A stretch of DNA of 34,483 nucleotides from Lachnospiraceae bacterium (GCA_017536965.1 JAFWCK010000079.1:1-34483); one strand, 5' to 3'. Positions 25,145 to 34,001 are shown, counted from the stretch's first letter. The notes: generated by a model not told the origin, from the letters alone. Numbers and translations are program-made.

Positions 25145-26629
25145 TTAAAACTGCGCGTAAATAAATTCCGTATTGGAAATATTCAGCGACAGCAATATCA
25201 TAACGATCACGAACCAGTAGATCAACAAACGGATCACAAAGTGCTGTTTTAAAACCAGTCCGCAGATTTTCTTCTTTGTATTGTACTCAATAACCGATAC
25301 GATCAGCAAGGTGAAAAATCCAATCAGCAGTATAATAAGCTGCAGACCATCCAGATCAAATTTCAGGATCGTACCGTCAAACAGGGAAACAAAGGCAAAT
25401 TTCTTGAAGACCTTACCTGTCAGGTCCCCCAGCTGTGCCAGATCTTTCACACTGAACAAGAGCGGGGCCAGCCATAACAGGAGCGTCGTCCTTACCTGCT
25501 GCCAGAATTTATATAACGGCGATGCCACAGCCTTTGGATGCTTCTTTCCAAATGATGCAGCCACCGGTTCCAGCAGCATGGTGATTATAAAGATCACGCC
25601 ATAATAAACGCCCATCAGGAAGAACTTCCAGCCGCTCCCATGCCATACACCCATGATGATCCAGAGGATCATCAGCGCGATGCAGGAGATGAGCTTTGTC
25701 CTTCTCTTGCGCGCATGCCGGTCTGCTCCCTTTTTGATAAAGGACTTCGCCATGCGGCTGACAGACAGCGGATAATAAATATAATCTTTCAGCCATGCAC
25801 CAAGTGTGATATGCCACCTTCTCCAGTATTCCGCGATGCTGCGGGAGAAGTAAGGCTGGCGGAAGTTTTCCGGCAGTGTAATGCCAAACATCTGACTGAT
25901 ACCAATCGCCATGTCGGCAAATCCGGAAAAGTCTGAATACAGCTGCAGCATGGAAAGAAGCATAGCTAAAAGGATCAGAACGCCCGTTGCTTTGCTGCTG
26001 CCATAGATCCCGGCGATCAGCGCTGCCGTACGGTTGGCGATCACCAGCTTTTTAAAACAGCCCCAGCCAAAACGCATCAGGCCTTCAAAGATCGATTTTG
26101 CCTCATAGGTATGCGGTTCATAAAACTGCGGGGTTAGATCTCCGTAACGGTTTAAAGGCCCCTGTGTGATCGACGGAAAATAAAAAGCAAATAACAGCAG
26201 TTTAGCGAAACTGCGCTCTGCCGTAATCTGTCCGCGGTAGACATCCACCGTGTAACTGATGATCATCAGCGTGTAATAGGAGATGCCAAGCGGAAGCAGA
26301 AGATCTTTCAAAACCCAGGAGCCTCCCGTTCCCATTCCGCAGATCTCCGGCACGTATTTTAAGAGGATCAGGATGACAACTGCGCAAAGAATACAGATGG
26401 CTGCCAGGATCTTTTTCTTTTGTTCCGGATGCGTTTCCATTCTTTTGACCAGGAAGAAGATCAAAAGCGTTTCCGCTGCCAGCACCACCAGACCTAACCT
26501 TGTCGCATAGACATAAAACAGGAGGCTGGCAGTCAGCAGCACGATCCACTGGCCCTTTTTCGGCACCAGATAATAAACAGCAAAAGCGACAGCCAGAAAA
26601 ACAAAGAAAAGCAGGCTTAACAGATTCAT
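25145..26629 (-). CDS. MBOAT family O-acyltransferase (DltB/AlgI-like)
   Basis: The 494-residue polytopic membrane protein has the MBOAT core: QGPLNRYGDL, YSDFSGFADMAIG, the FSRSIAEYWRRWHITL helix (H273) and the catalytic H330 in MGVWHGSGW. MBOAT proteins of this branch pass acyl groups across the membrane to surface polymers. The next gene overlaps by 4 bases and encodes a DltD-like SGNH partner, the usual pairing. A second MBOAT/SGNH pair sits at 32716-34483. The donor could be the product of the adenylating enzyme encoded downstream. Confidence 0.93.
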   Translation of the reverse strand: MNLLSLLFFVFLAVAFAVYYLVPKKGQWIVLLTASLLFYVYATRLGLVVLAAETLLIFFLVKRMETHPEQKKKILAAICILCAVVILILLKYVPEICGMGTGGSWVLKDLLLPLGISYYTLMIISYTVDVYRGQITAERSFAKLLLFAFYFPSITQGPLNRYGDLTPQFYEPHTYEAKSIFEGLMRFGWGCFKKLVIANRTAALIAGIYGSSKATGVLILLAMLLSMLQLYSDFSGFADMAIGISQMFGITLPENFRQPYFSRSIAEYWRRWHITLGAWLKDYIYYPLSVSRMAKSFIKKGADRHARKRRTKLISCIALMILWIIMGVWHGSGWKFFLMGVYYGVIFIITMLLEPVAASFGKKHPKAVASPLYKFWQQVRTTLLLWLAPLLFSVKDLAQLGDLTGKVFKKFAFVSLFDGTILKFDLDGLQLIILLIGFFTLLIVSVIEYNTKKKICGLVLKQHFVIRLLIYWFVIVMILLSLNISNTEFIYAQF

Positions 26630-27630
26630 GAAGCCTCCTTTCCGTATGTCTGAACGAGCCAGCTGGTATAGACCCTTGCTCCATCCTCATTCAGATGATC
26701 GGCATCGTCAAAATACTTTTCGTCATATGGTGCAAAGGAGGTTTCGATATGCACCTTTGGGAACTGCGCTGCCGGATAATCTTTCTGCAGCGTTTCAAAA
26801 TAAGCAGAAAATGGTTCAGAGATCTTTTTGCTTTCCTCAAACGTTGTTGCGATCAGCGGCATGTTGAGAGAATAGACTTCTATATCATTTTCCACGCAAA
26901 GGTCGATGATCTTCCGGTAATACTGATCCAGTGTTTCCAGCGGGACAAATTCCGTCATATCATATTCCGCACTGGTCGGCCACCAGCTGACAAACGTTTT
27001 AAAGCCTTTGCCCTCTATCATTTCCTTGTAGGCTTCTTTGTTGATGGTCAGCCGGTCTTCCGAAAAAGATTTGACCAGCGGCGTCATATATTTGGTTGGT
27101 GATTTGATCTTATATTCCAGCAGGGAGAAAACGTTAGATCCGCCCGTTTCTTTCAGTGCAGCTTCCTCCTGGTTTGCTTTGGCAGAGCGGATCACTTCCA
27201 TCGCATCAGAAAACGTGATCGCGTCAAAGTAGACCGTTCGTGTCCAGAAACCGTCAAAACTGGTAAAATGATAGGCGCTCTCAGAAAGAAAGACTTTCTT
27301 CGGAACGCCTCTGTTTGCAATATATTCAGTTAATGCGTAATAAGCTTCTACAGAAGTGGAGCCGCCCTGTGCCAGAGAAACACAGTTCTCGCTCCCTCCT
27401 AATTCATCCAAAAGTTCCGGAAGGATCGCAGACTTGGCTCTGGAATCTCCCAGGATCAGAACGTCTGCATTCGGAATATCCGTTTTCCCCATCCGGTAGT
27501 CTTTTCCCTCCCGGTAATAGGAGTATTCTCCGTCCATATAAGAATACGGAGCTGACGCCAAAAAGATCCAGACGAGGATCACAGGAAGAAACACAAGAAT
27601 GATTTTTCCGATAACTTTCAGCGCCTTCAT
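26626..27630 (-). CDS. membrane-anchored SGNH-like partner of MBOAT (DltD/DUF1574-like)
   Basis: The protein has 334 residues. An N-terminal membrane segment (about 8-26) anchors an extracytoplasmic domain with the SGNH nucleophile motif LGDSR (S63) and the C-terminal DDADH (D309/H312) catalytic pair. The family is found next to MBOAT acyltransferases, where it finishes acyl transfer onto the glycan outside the cell. It overlaps the MBOAT gene by 4 bases. The ribosome binding site is weak. The triad is intact, so it is likely active. Confidence 0.85.
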   Translation of the reverse strand: MKALKVIGKIILVFLPVILVWIFLASAPYSYMDGEYSYYREGKDYRMGKTDIPNADVLILGDSRAKSAILPELLDELGGSENCVSLAQGGSTSVEAYYALTEYIANRGVPKKVFLSESAYHFTSFDGFWTRTVYFDAITFSDAMEVIRSAKANQEEAALKETGGSNVFSLLEYKIKSPTKYMTPLVKSFSEDRLTINKEAYKEMIEGKGFKTFVSWWPTSAEYDMTEFVPLETLDQYYRKIIDLCVENDIEVYSLNMPLIATTFEESKKISEPFSAYFETLQKDYPAAQFPKVHIETSFAPYDEKYFDDADHLNEDGARVYTSWLVQTYGKEAS

Positions 27631-27639
27631 AGAAAGATG

Positions 27640-28488
27640 CTACAGGCTTCTTAAATATTCCACAGCTGTCAGCACATCCCGGCTCCTCTCCGGCATGCGC
27701 ATCTCGATGGAAATATAGTTTTCATAGCCATTTTCATCCAGGATCCGTTTGATCTCTCTGTGCTCTTCCCGCTGTCTGAGCATTTTCAGATTTGGTTCAC
27801 TGTAATGCACGTGATTGATCAGAGGGATATTCTTTTCTGTCAGAAGTTCGTAAATGTTTTCCCCATTGGCCAGAATGGCGCCAAGATCCAGATTGACCTT
27901 GAACGCTTTGGATGCATTCTTTCCAACTTCTTTCCCGATATACCGGACCAGTTCAAAGGCCTGTGAAGTATAGTTGATAAAGTTCGTATTATAGATAGAC
28001 GGATTTGCTTCGATCGCGATGCATGTGCCCCTCTGTGCTGCATACATCGTAAGCTCCGAGAAGAAGTTCACAGACACCTTGCCAGCCAGTGCCAGGTCAT
28101 AGCCATCCGGAATGTTCCTGTTTTTCGGACATCCAAAAACAATGTTTTTGCACTTCAATGCAACTGCAAAATCAATTGCCTTTTTCATATACTGGATCAG
28201 GCTTCTGTTTTCTGTTTCCGATCCAAAAATATTGTAATCGATCCCATTCAGAACAGACTGCATGGAAACGGTCTTCACTCCGTAATAGTTATACAGGTCT
28301 TTTGCCCATTCAGCCGCCTCCCGGATGCGGTCATACGGACCTGCCTGACGTCCCAGCATTTCCGAATGTTCCCACTGGAAGATCCGTGTCGGGGCAATCT
28401 CTAATCCCATCCTGCGGTCGCCTAGGAATTCATACATCCTTTCGTCTTCATCCGGGCTCCATGCAATGTTGGAAATAGCATATTTCAT
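27640..28488 (-). CDS. sugar phosphate isomerase/epimerase-like TIM barrel
   Basis: The 282-residue protein has the xylose-isomerase-like (AP-endonuclease-2 family) pattern: ISNIAWSP at the start, FGCPKNR in strand 4, and metal ligands in IAIEANP, VNLDLG, NHVHYSEP and ISIEMRM. The family covers sugar isomerases, epimerases and dehydratases acting on sugars or inositols. AAGGAG lies before the ATG, inside the 3' end of the upstream SDR gene, which it overlaps by 4 bases. It probably modifies a small sugar-derived building block for this operon's glycan; the substrate cannot be read from the sequence. Confidence 0.85.
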   Translation of the reverse strand: MKYAISNIAWSPDEDERMYEFLGDRRMGLEIAPTRIFQWEHSEMLGRQAGPYDRIREAAEWAKDLYNYYGVKTVSMQSVLNGIDYNIFGSETENRSLIQYMKKAIDFAVALKCKNIVFGCPKNRNIPDGYDLALAGKVSVNFFSELTMYAAQRGTCIAIEANPSIYNTNFINYTSQAFELVRYIGKEVGKNASKAFKVNLDLGAILANGENIYELLTEKNIPLINHVHYSEPNLKMLRQREEHREIKRILDENGYENYISIEMRMPERSRDVLTAVEYLRSL

Positions 28489-29423
28489 AATGTGATCTCC
28501 TTGTCTGTAAAATCCTTGATCCTCTTAAGCATATCTTCTTTTTGGTATAAGTATCCGCCGTTTACATCGGCAGCTGCGAAACCTCTCATCTTTTCAAAAT
28601 GGACGGTCCGCATATCATAGTCTGCCGGTGTTCCGGGCAGCTCATTCACAAACTCTTTTCCGGTCAGGTAAAAATAAACTTCACTGCTTTTGACCGGTTC
28701 CGTTGCAATATTCAGCAGTGAAATGCCAGCACTCATTGCTCTTTCAATATCCCCGTAAAGGTCTGAAAGATCGTAAAACTGATATACCGCACGGGAATCT
28801 GTAAAGTTCAATGCAGAGAAACCGACCTCTTCAAAGATCTTCCGCAAAAAAGTCTTTTCTTCTTTTCCTTCCGCCCGGCAGGCATAAAAACCTTTTTCGT
28901 TTATCTTATAATACTCCATTAACTCCCTTTTTTGTGCAGAAAGTTCTGTGAACTTCTGCTCGTTTAAGAGTGATGGGATATAGTGGATGTAATCGTAAAT
29001 AAAATTCTTTTTGATGCCTTTCCCAAACAGACCCGGAAGCCGCACGATCAAATGATCCGGAAAGTTCTCTTCTACAAATGTTTCCAGCATCCGCCGATGC
29101 TTTCCATAAGCGCCGTTTCCTGAAGCGGCATCCTTTTCCGTAACCGGAAAGGTTCCTTCATACACATCCACCGTTGAAATCAGCACTACTTTTTCCGGTG
29201 CAATCTTACGGATGTTTTCCTGCGCATTCAAAACGACCTTTTCATCCTCTTCCGGAAATGTATTTGCCGTAAACTTTTCTGCCGGGACTGCCGCATAATA
29301 AAGGATATCCGGCTTTGTGCCGAAAGCTTCCTCGATATTCTTACTGTTGTAAAGGCCTGCAAACTCTCCGGCTGCTGCCAGATTTCCGCCTACAAATCCT
29401 GTGTATCCCGCCAGCGCTCTCAT
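28485..29423 (-). CDS. NAD-dependent epimerase/dehydratase-like SDR with YxxxR in place of YxxxK
   Basis: The 312-residue extended SDR has GYTGFVGG (6-13) for nucleotide binding, YYAAVPAEK, and STVDVY for the active-site Ser/Thr. The catalytic Tyr region reads Y106-G-K-H-R110, so Arg replaces the usual Lys, with a Lys at +2. This could alter or abolish oxidoreductase activity. It overlaps both neighbours by 4 bases, so it is firmly part of the operon. It likely acts on the same small molecule as the TIM-barrel enzyme, but that is inference. Confidence 0.8.
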   Translation of the reverse strand: MRALAGYTGFVGGNLAAAGEFAGLYNSKNIEEAFGTKPDILYYAAVPAEKFTANTFPEEDEKVVLNAQENIRKIAPEKVVLISTVDVYEGTFPVTEKDAASGNGAYGKHRRMLETFVEENFPDHLIVRLPGLFGKGIKKNFIYDYIHYIPSLLNEQKFTELSAQKRELMEYYKINEKGFYACRAEGKEEKTFLRKIFEEVGFSALNFTDSRAVYQFYDLSDLYGDIERAMSAGISLLNIATEPVKSSEVYFYLTGKEFVNELPGTPADYDMRTVHFEKMRGFAAADVNGGYLYQKEDMLKRIKDFTDKEITL

Positions 29424-30154
29424 TTTACGATCACGGTCTTTCCGCTTCCGGTCGTTTCATCATCCAGAAGCTTTCTCATTTCCGCTATGACTTCCCCTGC
29501 TGTCAGGATCCGTCCGCGCGGATTATTATAAGCTGCCTGTTCCTTGATCAGATCCGGCATATCCGAAAGGAATTTGGTGTCTGTCAGATCCGGTGCCATG
29601 GCATTCACACGGATCCCTTTCGGAGAAAATTCTTTGTGCAGTGCACGCATCAGCCCCAGCATAGCGCTTTTGGTAGTAACATACTGCGCCAGGAAGTTTG
29701 GCGTGCCCTCTTCTGTTCCATAATAGGATGACATCAGCAGCACATTGCCTTTCTTCGCTTTGGACATCTTTGGCAGTAGATCCTGCAGGATCAATACGGC
29801 CGATTTAAAAGAGATGTCCAGGTGTGCCTGGAAGAAGTTGTCCCAGTCCATTCTCTGGAAACGTTCCGGAATGGCCTTTGGCGCAGGCAGATGCACAAAG
29901 TCGGTGACCAGTTCTTTTTCATGCAGTTCTTTCAGGAACTCTTCGATCTCACCCACTTTACGCATATTCACCTGCCGGAGAAAGAGTTTTTCTCTCAGCT
30001 TCGGATAAGCATTCATCAAGTCTTCGATCAGATCATAGCAGTCATAGTAGGTGCCATAGATCCATTCAATATCTGCCAGGTCTTCCCTGCAGTATGATTC
30101 CATCAATTCCAGTCCAAATGCGGAATCAGCCGCGGTGATCAATAATCGTTTCAT
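29420..30154 (-). CDS. classical SDR (FabG-like) with a degenerate cofactor motif
   Basis: The 244-residue protein keeps the C-terminal SDR pattern: MSSYYG with S142/S143, Y158 and K162 (YVTTK), and IRVNAMAPDLTDT. The N-terminal glycine-rich motif, normally TGxxxGxG, reads TAADSAFG (7-14), keeping only the last glycine, and NAG is replaced by LPAPK. Binding of NAD(P) may therefore be altered. FabG-like proteins reduce 3-ketoacyl thioesters, and the neighbouring MaoC-like gene suggests an acyl-type pathway. Its ATG immediately follows the MaoC stop (TAAATG). Confidence 0.82.
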   Translation of the reverse strand: MKRLLITAADSAFGLELMESYCREDLADIEWIYGTYYDCYDLIEDLMNAYPKLREKLFLRQVNMRKVGEIEEFLKELHEKELVTDFVHLPAPKAIPERFQRMDWDNFFQAHLDISFKSAVLILQDLLPKMSKAKKGNVLLMSSYYGTEEGTPNFLAQYVTTKSAMLGLMRALHKEFSPKGIRVNAMAPDLTDTKFLSDMPDLIKEQAAYNNPRGRILTAGEVIAEMRKLLDDETTGSGKTVIVK

Positions 30155-30589
30155 TTATCGGACTCCTATCTGCATTACTGCTTTCAGCACTTTTGTGCCG
30201 TAACGTTCGTTTTCTTTTTCTCCTGTTACCGTCCCTGTTACCTTTAAAACCAGGAACCGGAACGTATCATTTACTTCACTCACCTTTCCGGTAAAGGTGA
30301 TCTCCTCACCCGGAAAGACCGGTTTTACAAATTTGACTTCCACACTCTGGATAAGTGAGTTCTCGCCCGGCAGATAGACGCCTGCCATGGTAGATAGAAA
30401 GGAGGCGGTCAACATTCCATAAGCGACTTTTCCGCCAAAACCTTTTTCTTTTGCAAATGTTTCATCACAGTGCAAAGGGTTCACATCCCCGGTCATCTCC
30501 TGGAACTGCTGCATCATCTGCTCCGTGATCGTCACAGAGAACTGTTCTTCCATTCCGGTTTTTATTTCTTCAAACGTATAATGGTTCAT
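30155..30589 (-). CDS. MaoC-like (R)-specific enoyl hydratase-family protein
   Basis: The 144-residue single hot-dog protein has the hydratase motif GDVNPLH with D35 and H40, followed by KGFGGKVAYGML, the classic (R)-hydratase 2 signature. These enzymes add water to enoyl thioesters to give (R)-3-hydroxyacyl products, or run in reverse. In a glycan cluster it may help make a hydroxyacyl group, in line with the SDR and adenylating genes downstream. AGAGGAA precedes the ATG. An 84-base spacer with palindromes lies upstream. Confidence 0.9.
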   Translation of the reverse strand: MNHYTFEEIKTGMEEQFSVTITEQMMQQFQEMTGDVNPLHCDETFAKEKGFGGKVAYGMLTASFLSTMAGVYLPGENSLIQSVEVKFVKPVFPGEEITFTGKVSEVNDTFRFLVLKVTGTVTGEKENERYGTKVLKAVMQIGVR

Positions 30590-30600
30590 ATCGTTCCTCT

Positions 30601-30668
30601 CTTCCCCCGACCGAAGGTCGAGGGAGCCTGGCGGCTTTGAGCGAATAAGAGAAACTCGACAGAGTTTC
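30601..30668. repeat. palindrome-rich spacer, possible dispersed repeat (REP-like)
   Basis: Between the GT2 and MaoC genes lie two perfect small hairpins: CGACC-gaa-GGTCG (30608-30620) and GAAACTC-gaca-GAGTTTC (30651-30668). The stretch between them is GC-rich and differs in style from the tightly packed operon around it. It resembles dispersed intergenic repeats of Lachnospiraceae; I cannot confirm copies elsewhere from this window. Confidence 0.45.
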
Positions 30669-30673
30669 GCCCT

Positions 30674-31597
30674 TTATAATTTTTCCACACTTCCAACCAC
30701 ATAGCGCTGCCTGCGGAAATTCAGATTCAGGATCAGCGACAGGTATTTCAGCACAAAGGTTAAGATCGCAAACAAGGCAAAGAATCCGATCGCCAGAAAG
30801 ATCATGATCGGAGTCCAGCCTTCAACAGGATGTCCGGTTGCGTAAATGACTACCGTGTAAATGCCTACCACAGCTGCAAAACACAGCATGATGATAGAAA
30901 GCACCAGCGCGATCTTGAAGCCGATATCCGTAAACAGGATCAGCGAATCCATCGCCAGCGTCCGTCTTTCTTTGCCGGATCCCCTGTCTGCTGCAGCTTT
31001 CTGCGGATCAAATGTCAAGTAGGTTGATGCCAGACCGGAATTTGCAAAAACGGCTTTGCGGTACATGGTCGCGTGATTCATCGCCGTCGCCCGGTTGATC
31101 GCCCGCCTGGAGATCAGCCTAAATGCCTCTGTCCGTATCTTAGCTTTAATATTTGAAAAATGATTGAAGATGGAATAAAACATCCGGGAAGAAAGTTTGG
31201 TCTTTCCGTTCGGGCAGGCGGAGATGATGTCAAATCCTTCCTGCATTTTCCGGTATAACTGTTCCATCATATCATCCGGCCAGGTCTGCTGCGCATAATC
31301 AAATTCGTAGACAAAATCACCGATGGCAATATCGCAGCCGGCATTCATTGCCAGCTCAACGCCCTGCACAAATCCCATATTTACAATGGTCACCGGACAG
31401 GTGAAATCTTTTGCTGTTTCCCTGATCTTCTGCTCGGAAAGATCCGTAGAAGCATCATCCACGCAAATGATCTCAAACTGCGCGAACTGTTTTTCCAGCT
31501 GTCCGTACACATGCTGAAGGAAACTGCCGATCGTGGCAGCGTTGTTTCGCACATAGATCACTGCAGAGATAAAGATTGGTTCTTTGCCGTTGTTCAT
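30674..31597 (-). CDS. family 2 glycosyltransferase with two C-terminal membrane segments (GtrB/ArnC-like)
   Basis: The protein has 307 residues. The GT-A domain (about 1-215) has ISAVIYVRNNAATIG, ICVDDASTDLSE and an acidic EFDYAQQ motif in place of the usual D.D. Two membrane segments (about 227-252 and 262-285) and a basic tail with NFRRQRY follow, the plan of GtrB/ArnC enzymes that make polyprenyl-phosphate sugars. The FDYAQQTWPDD acceptor region suggests an unusual substrate. GGAGG precedes the ATG. It overlaps the FAD oxidoreductase gene by 4 bases. Confidence 0.82.
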   Translation of the reverse strand: MNNGKEPIFISAVIYVRNNAATIGSFLQHVYGQLEKQFAQFEIICVDDASTDLSEQKIRETAKDFTCPVTIVNMGFVQGVELAMNAGCDIAIGDFVYEFDYAQQTWPDDMMEQLYRKMQEGFDIISACPNGKTKLSSRMFYSIFNHFSNIKAKIRTEAFRLISRRAINRATAMNHATMYRKAVFANSGLASTYLTFDPQKAAADRGSGKERRTLAMDSLILFTDIGFKIALVLSIIMLCFAAVVGIYTVVIYATGHPVEGWTPIMIFLAIGFFALFAILTFVLKYLSLILNLNFRRQRYVVGSVEKL

Positions 31598-32715
31598 AAT
31601 AATTCCTCCAGGTCATAGACCGTTGTGATCTTTCCGGACAGCACACTGACAAATGTCGGCGATGTGCTGTGCGTTTTGATCATGGTTGGGCGGGAATCAT
31701 CCACATCCGAAGCCATTAAGATCGGCTTGATGGAAAAAAGAGATCCCAGATATTCAAACTGATAGTCCTCTTTCATATATTTATGAGCCAGCTTGGACAT
31801 ATAAGGCCATGCAGAGTCCGGTTTTGCCGGGCAGGTATTGCAGTTTGCCAGATAACCCTTCCGGCAGGTGCCGCCGCTCTTTTTCTGGCATTCAAATTCC
31901 GCCAGTTTTTCATAGCAGGTCTGATGCGGCGTAAAGGTAACGCTGGTCAGTGTATGGAGCCCGGTCCTGCCAAACGGCATTATAGAAAAGAATGGTCCGT
32001 CCATTACGGTGATCCCCACGTTTTTCAGTTCCTCTGACACGCGGCATAAGATCACTTCGCATAATTCATATTTGATCCGGAACGGTTCAAATCCTGCCAG
32101 TTCTGTCAGTTCATTCACGCAGGCATAAGAAGCGTTCAGGACAAACGGTGCTTCATAGATTCTCTCTCCTGCTTCCAGAAGATAAACATCTTCCTTCTTT
32201 TCGATCTTCGTGACCGGCGCACCGGTTTGGATCGTTACATTTGGATAATCCTTCAGATCACCCAGCATGCGCCTTTTAAGGATCTGTGCATCAAAGGTGA
32301 CCTCCCGTGTCAGAAACGCTCCGTCGCACATCCCTTCTTTAAAGTAATTTGTGGCAGGCACTCTCTCTGCCGGTATCTGTGCCGCTTCTGAAAACTTTTC
32401 AAACTGTTCCGCACTGGTCCAGGAGAATTTGGAGCTGGTCGCATAGACCTGATCAAATGCATCATGAATGCATTCCGGATATTCTTTTACGAAACGGTCA
32501 AAATAGCCGGCCGTTGCTTTTGCTGTGGAAAGAGATCTTGGATAATGATAGCCCAGATGCACCCGCGCCTGATTTACATACGTCGCACGGGTAAAGCAGT
32601 CATTCTCTTTTTCCAGCACAAGCACACGCTCGTTCTTCCGCGCACATAAAAGCGCTGCGTAGATCCCGTAAATGCCTGCCCCTATGATGATCTTATCAAA
32701 CTTTCCTGCACTCAT
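31594..32715 (-). CDS. FAD-dependent oxidoreductase (DAO superfamily) with a four-cysteine cluster
   Basis: The 373-residue protein opens with the FAD-binding GAGIYG (12-17) and VLVLEKE at the second strand, and ends with an FVSVLSGKITTVYD segment typical of DAO enzymes. Unusual for the family is the cluster C276-x7-C284-x7-C292-x2-C295, which could bind zinc or an iron-sulfur cluster. The VHLGYHYPRS segment near residue 52 lies where some DAO enzymes bind flavin. It probably oxidises an amino or hydroxyl group on a building block of the glycan. Its ATG follows the AlgX-like stop directly (TAAATG). Confidence 0.83.
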   Translation of the reverse strand: MSAGKFDKIIIGAGIYGIYAALLCARKNERVLVLEKENDCFTRATYVNQARVHLGYHYPRSLSTAKATAGYFDRFVKEYPECIHDAFDQVYATSSKFSWTSAEQFEKFSEAAQIPAERVPATNYFKEGMCDGAFLTREVTFDAQILKRRMLGDLKDYPNVTIQTGAPVTKIEKKEDVYLLEAGERIYEAPFVLNASYACVNELTELAGFEPFRIKYELCEVILCRVSEELKNVGITVMDGPFFSIMPFGRTGLHTLTSVTFTPHQTCYEKLAEFECQKKSGGTCRKGYLANCNTCPAKPDSAWPYMSKLAHKYMKEDYQFEYLGSLFSIKPILMASDVDDSRPTMIKTHSTSPTFVSVLSGKITTVYDLEELL

Positions 32716-33999
32716 TTAATCAAAGTTAAAGATTGGATAATAATCCTGGATAATAGTCACCGAGTAAGAACTGATGACATAATCCGGTTTTGTTTTTGTA
32801 ATGTAGTCTTTAATACTTCCGTCATAATAACGCGGGTCGATCAGTTCCACCTGCTTTGCATTCAGGGAAATAAAACCTGTCACCGGAATGCACAAAGAGT
32901 CTGCTACAAAAAGGATCGTGGTATCATTTTCAGCCTGCAGGTTTGTCACCGTTGCTTTTCCGGTTCCATAGAATGAAAGCAGTGCAAGGAAACACTCTCT
33001 CCAGTAAATGTCTTCATGATTCATTTCATCTCTGTCATAAAGTGCTTCCCAGTTTCCTTCCCGCATATACTGTTCCCCGTTCTGCCCCTTTTTATCCAGG
33101 GTCAGATTCAGGAGCGTATCAAACTTTGGATGCATCAGCTCAAAATCATCCGGCGTTGCCTCCGCCAAAGTTGCCTTTCTGCCAAGCGAACCCAGATAGT
33201 GTGCCGGAAGCACCTCGATCTCATACTGGTTTGGATCATAGTAACCCGGATCATATACAAAACTATACTGTTCCTGCATATACTGACAGATCTCATTGGT
33301 TGCCCAAAGAGCCACCGGCTGGCGCCAGTGATGATCCGTCCGGAAGAATAACGAACGGTAATCCGTAAATGCTGCATGCATGTTATCCCGGATATCCAGG
33401 CAGTCGATGCCGTAAGCACGCAGATCCTCCACTAAGAGGTCCGCATTCTGATTGGAAAAATCCTGCACCTGATTGATCCCTTCATCCCCGTACTTATTGA
33501 TATTGCCCGGGGTCTGCACATAAAAGAATGTGGATCCTGCTGCCTGCGCCGTCTCTGAGAGGCCTTTGATCTTGGTAGCGATCTTCTGGATATCCTCCGG
33601 AGACTCCTTTGGATTCGCACTGGCCAGATACCCATCCTCCAGATATAAGAGGCTGTTGTATTCTCCCGGTGCAAAGATCTTAAACCCGATCAGGTTTTTA
33701 TACCGAACCTCTGTCTCTACGATCTTCCGTCTGCCAAGCAGCAGATCATTGGAATATGCATTCGTATAATTTTTCGCAGCAAACACAGCATTGCTGTAAC
33801 CCTTGGAGATCCTCTGCAGGAAATTATCCTCCTGCCCGATCTCATAGACTTTCGTCTCAATGCTGTGATCCATCCGGAACAATTCTGTCTTTCCTGCCTT
33901 GATCGCAATCGCTACAGCGATGATAGAAATCAGAAAGGCAAACAGAATGCCAATGATGATCCGCGTTATGATCTTTTCGACTTTTCCTTCTTGCTGCAT
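32716..33999 (-). CDS. membrane-anchored AlgX/AlgJ-like SGNH protein, partner of MBOAT
   Basis: The 427-residue protein has one N-terminal membrane segment (about 10-33) and an extracytoplasmic domain with TDHHW (D222/H224), the catalytic Asp-x-His motif of AlgJ/AlgX, and a candidate nucleophile S368 in FVADSLC. AlgJ and AlgX acetylate alginate together with the MBOAT protein AlgI. The partial MBOAT gene lies 2 bases upstream, so this is a second, different acyl-transfer pair beside the one at 25145-27630. No strong ribosome binding site is visible, so coupling is likely. Confidence 0.87.
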   Translation of the reverse strand: MQQEGKVEKIITRIIIGILFAFLISIIAVAIAIKAGKTELFRMDHSIETKVYEIGQEDNFLQRISKGYSNAVFAAKNYTNAYSNDLLLGRRKIVETEVRYKNLIGFKIFAPGEYNSLLYLEDGYLASANPKESPEDIQKIATKIKGLSETAQAAGSTFFYVQTPGNINKYGDEGINQVQDFSNQNADLLVEDLRAYGIDCLDIRDNMHAAFTDYRSLFFRTDHHWRQPVALWATNEICQYMQEQYSFVYDPGYYDPNQYEIEVLPAHYLGSLGRKATLAEATPDDFELMHPKFDTLLNLTLDKKGQNGEQYMREGNWEALYDRDEMNHEDIYWRECFLALLSFYGTGKATVTNLQAENDTTILFVADSLCIPVTGFISLNAKQVELIDPRYYDGSIKDYITKTKPDYVISSYSVTIIQDYYPIFNFD

Positions 34000-34001
34000 G
34001 T

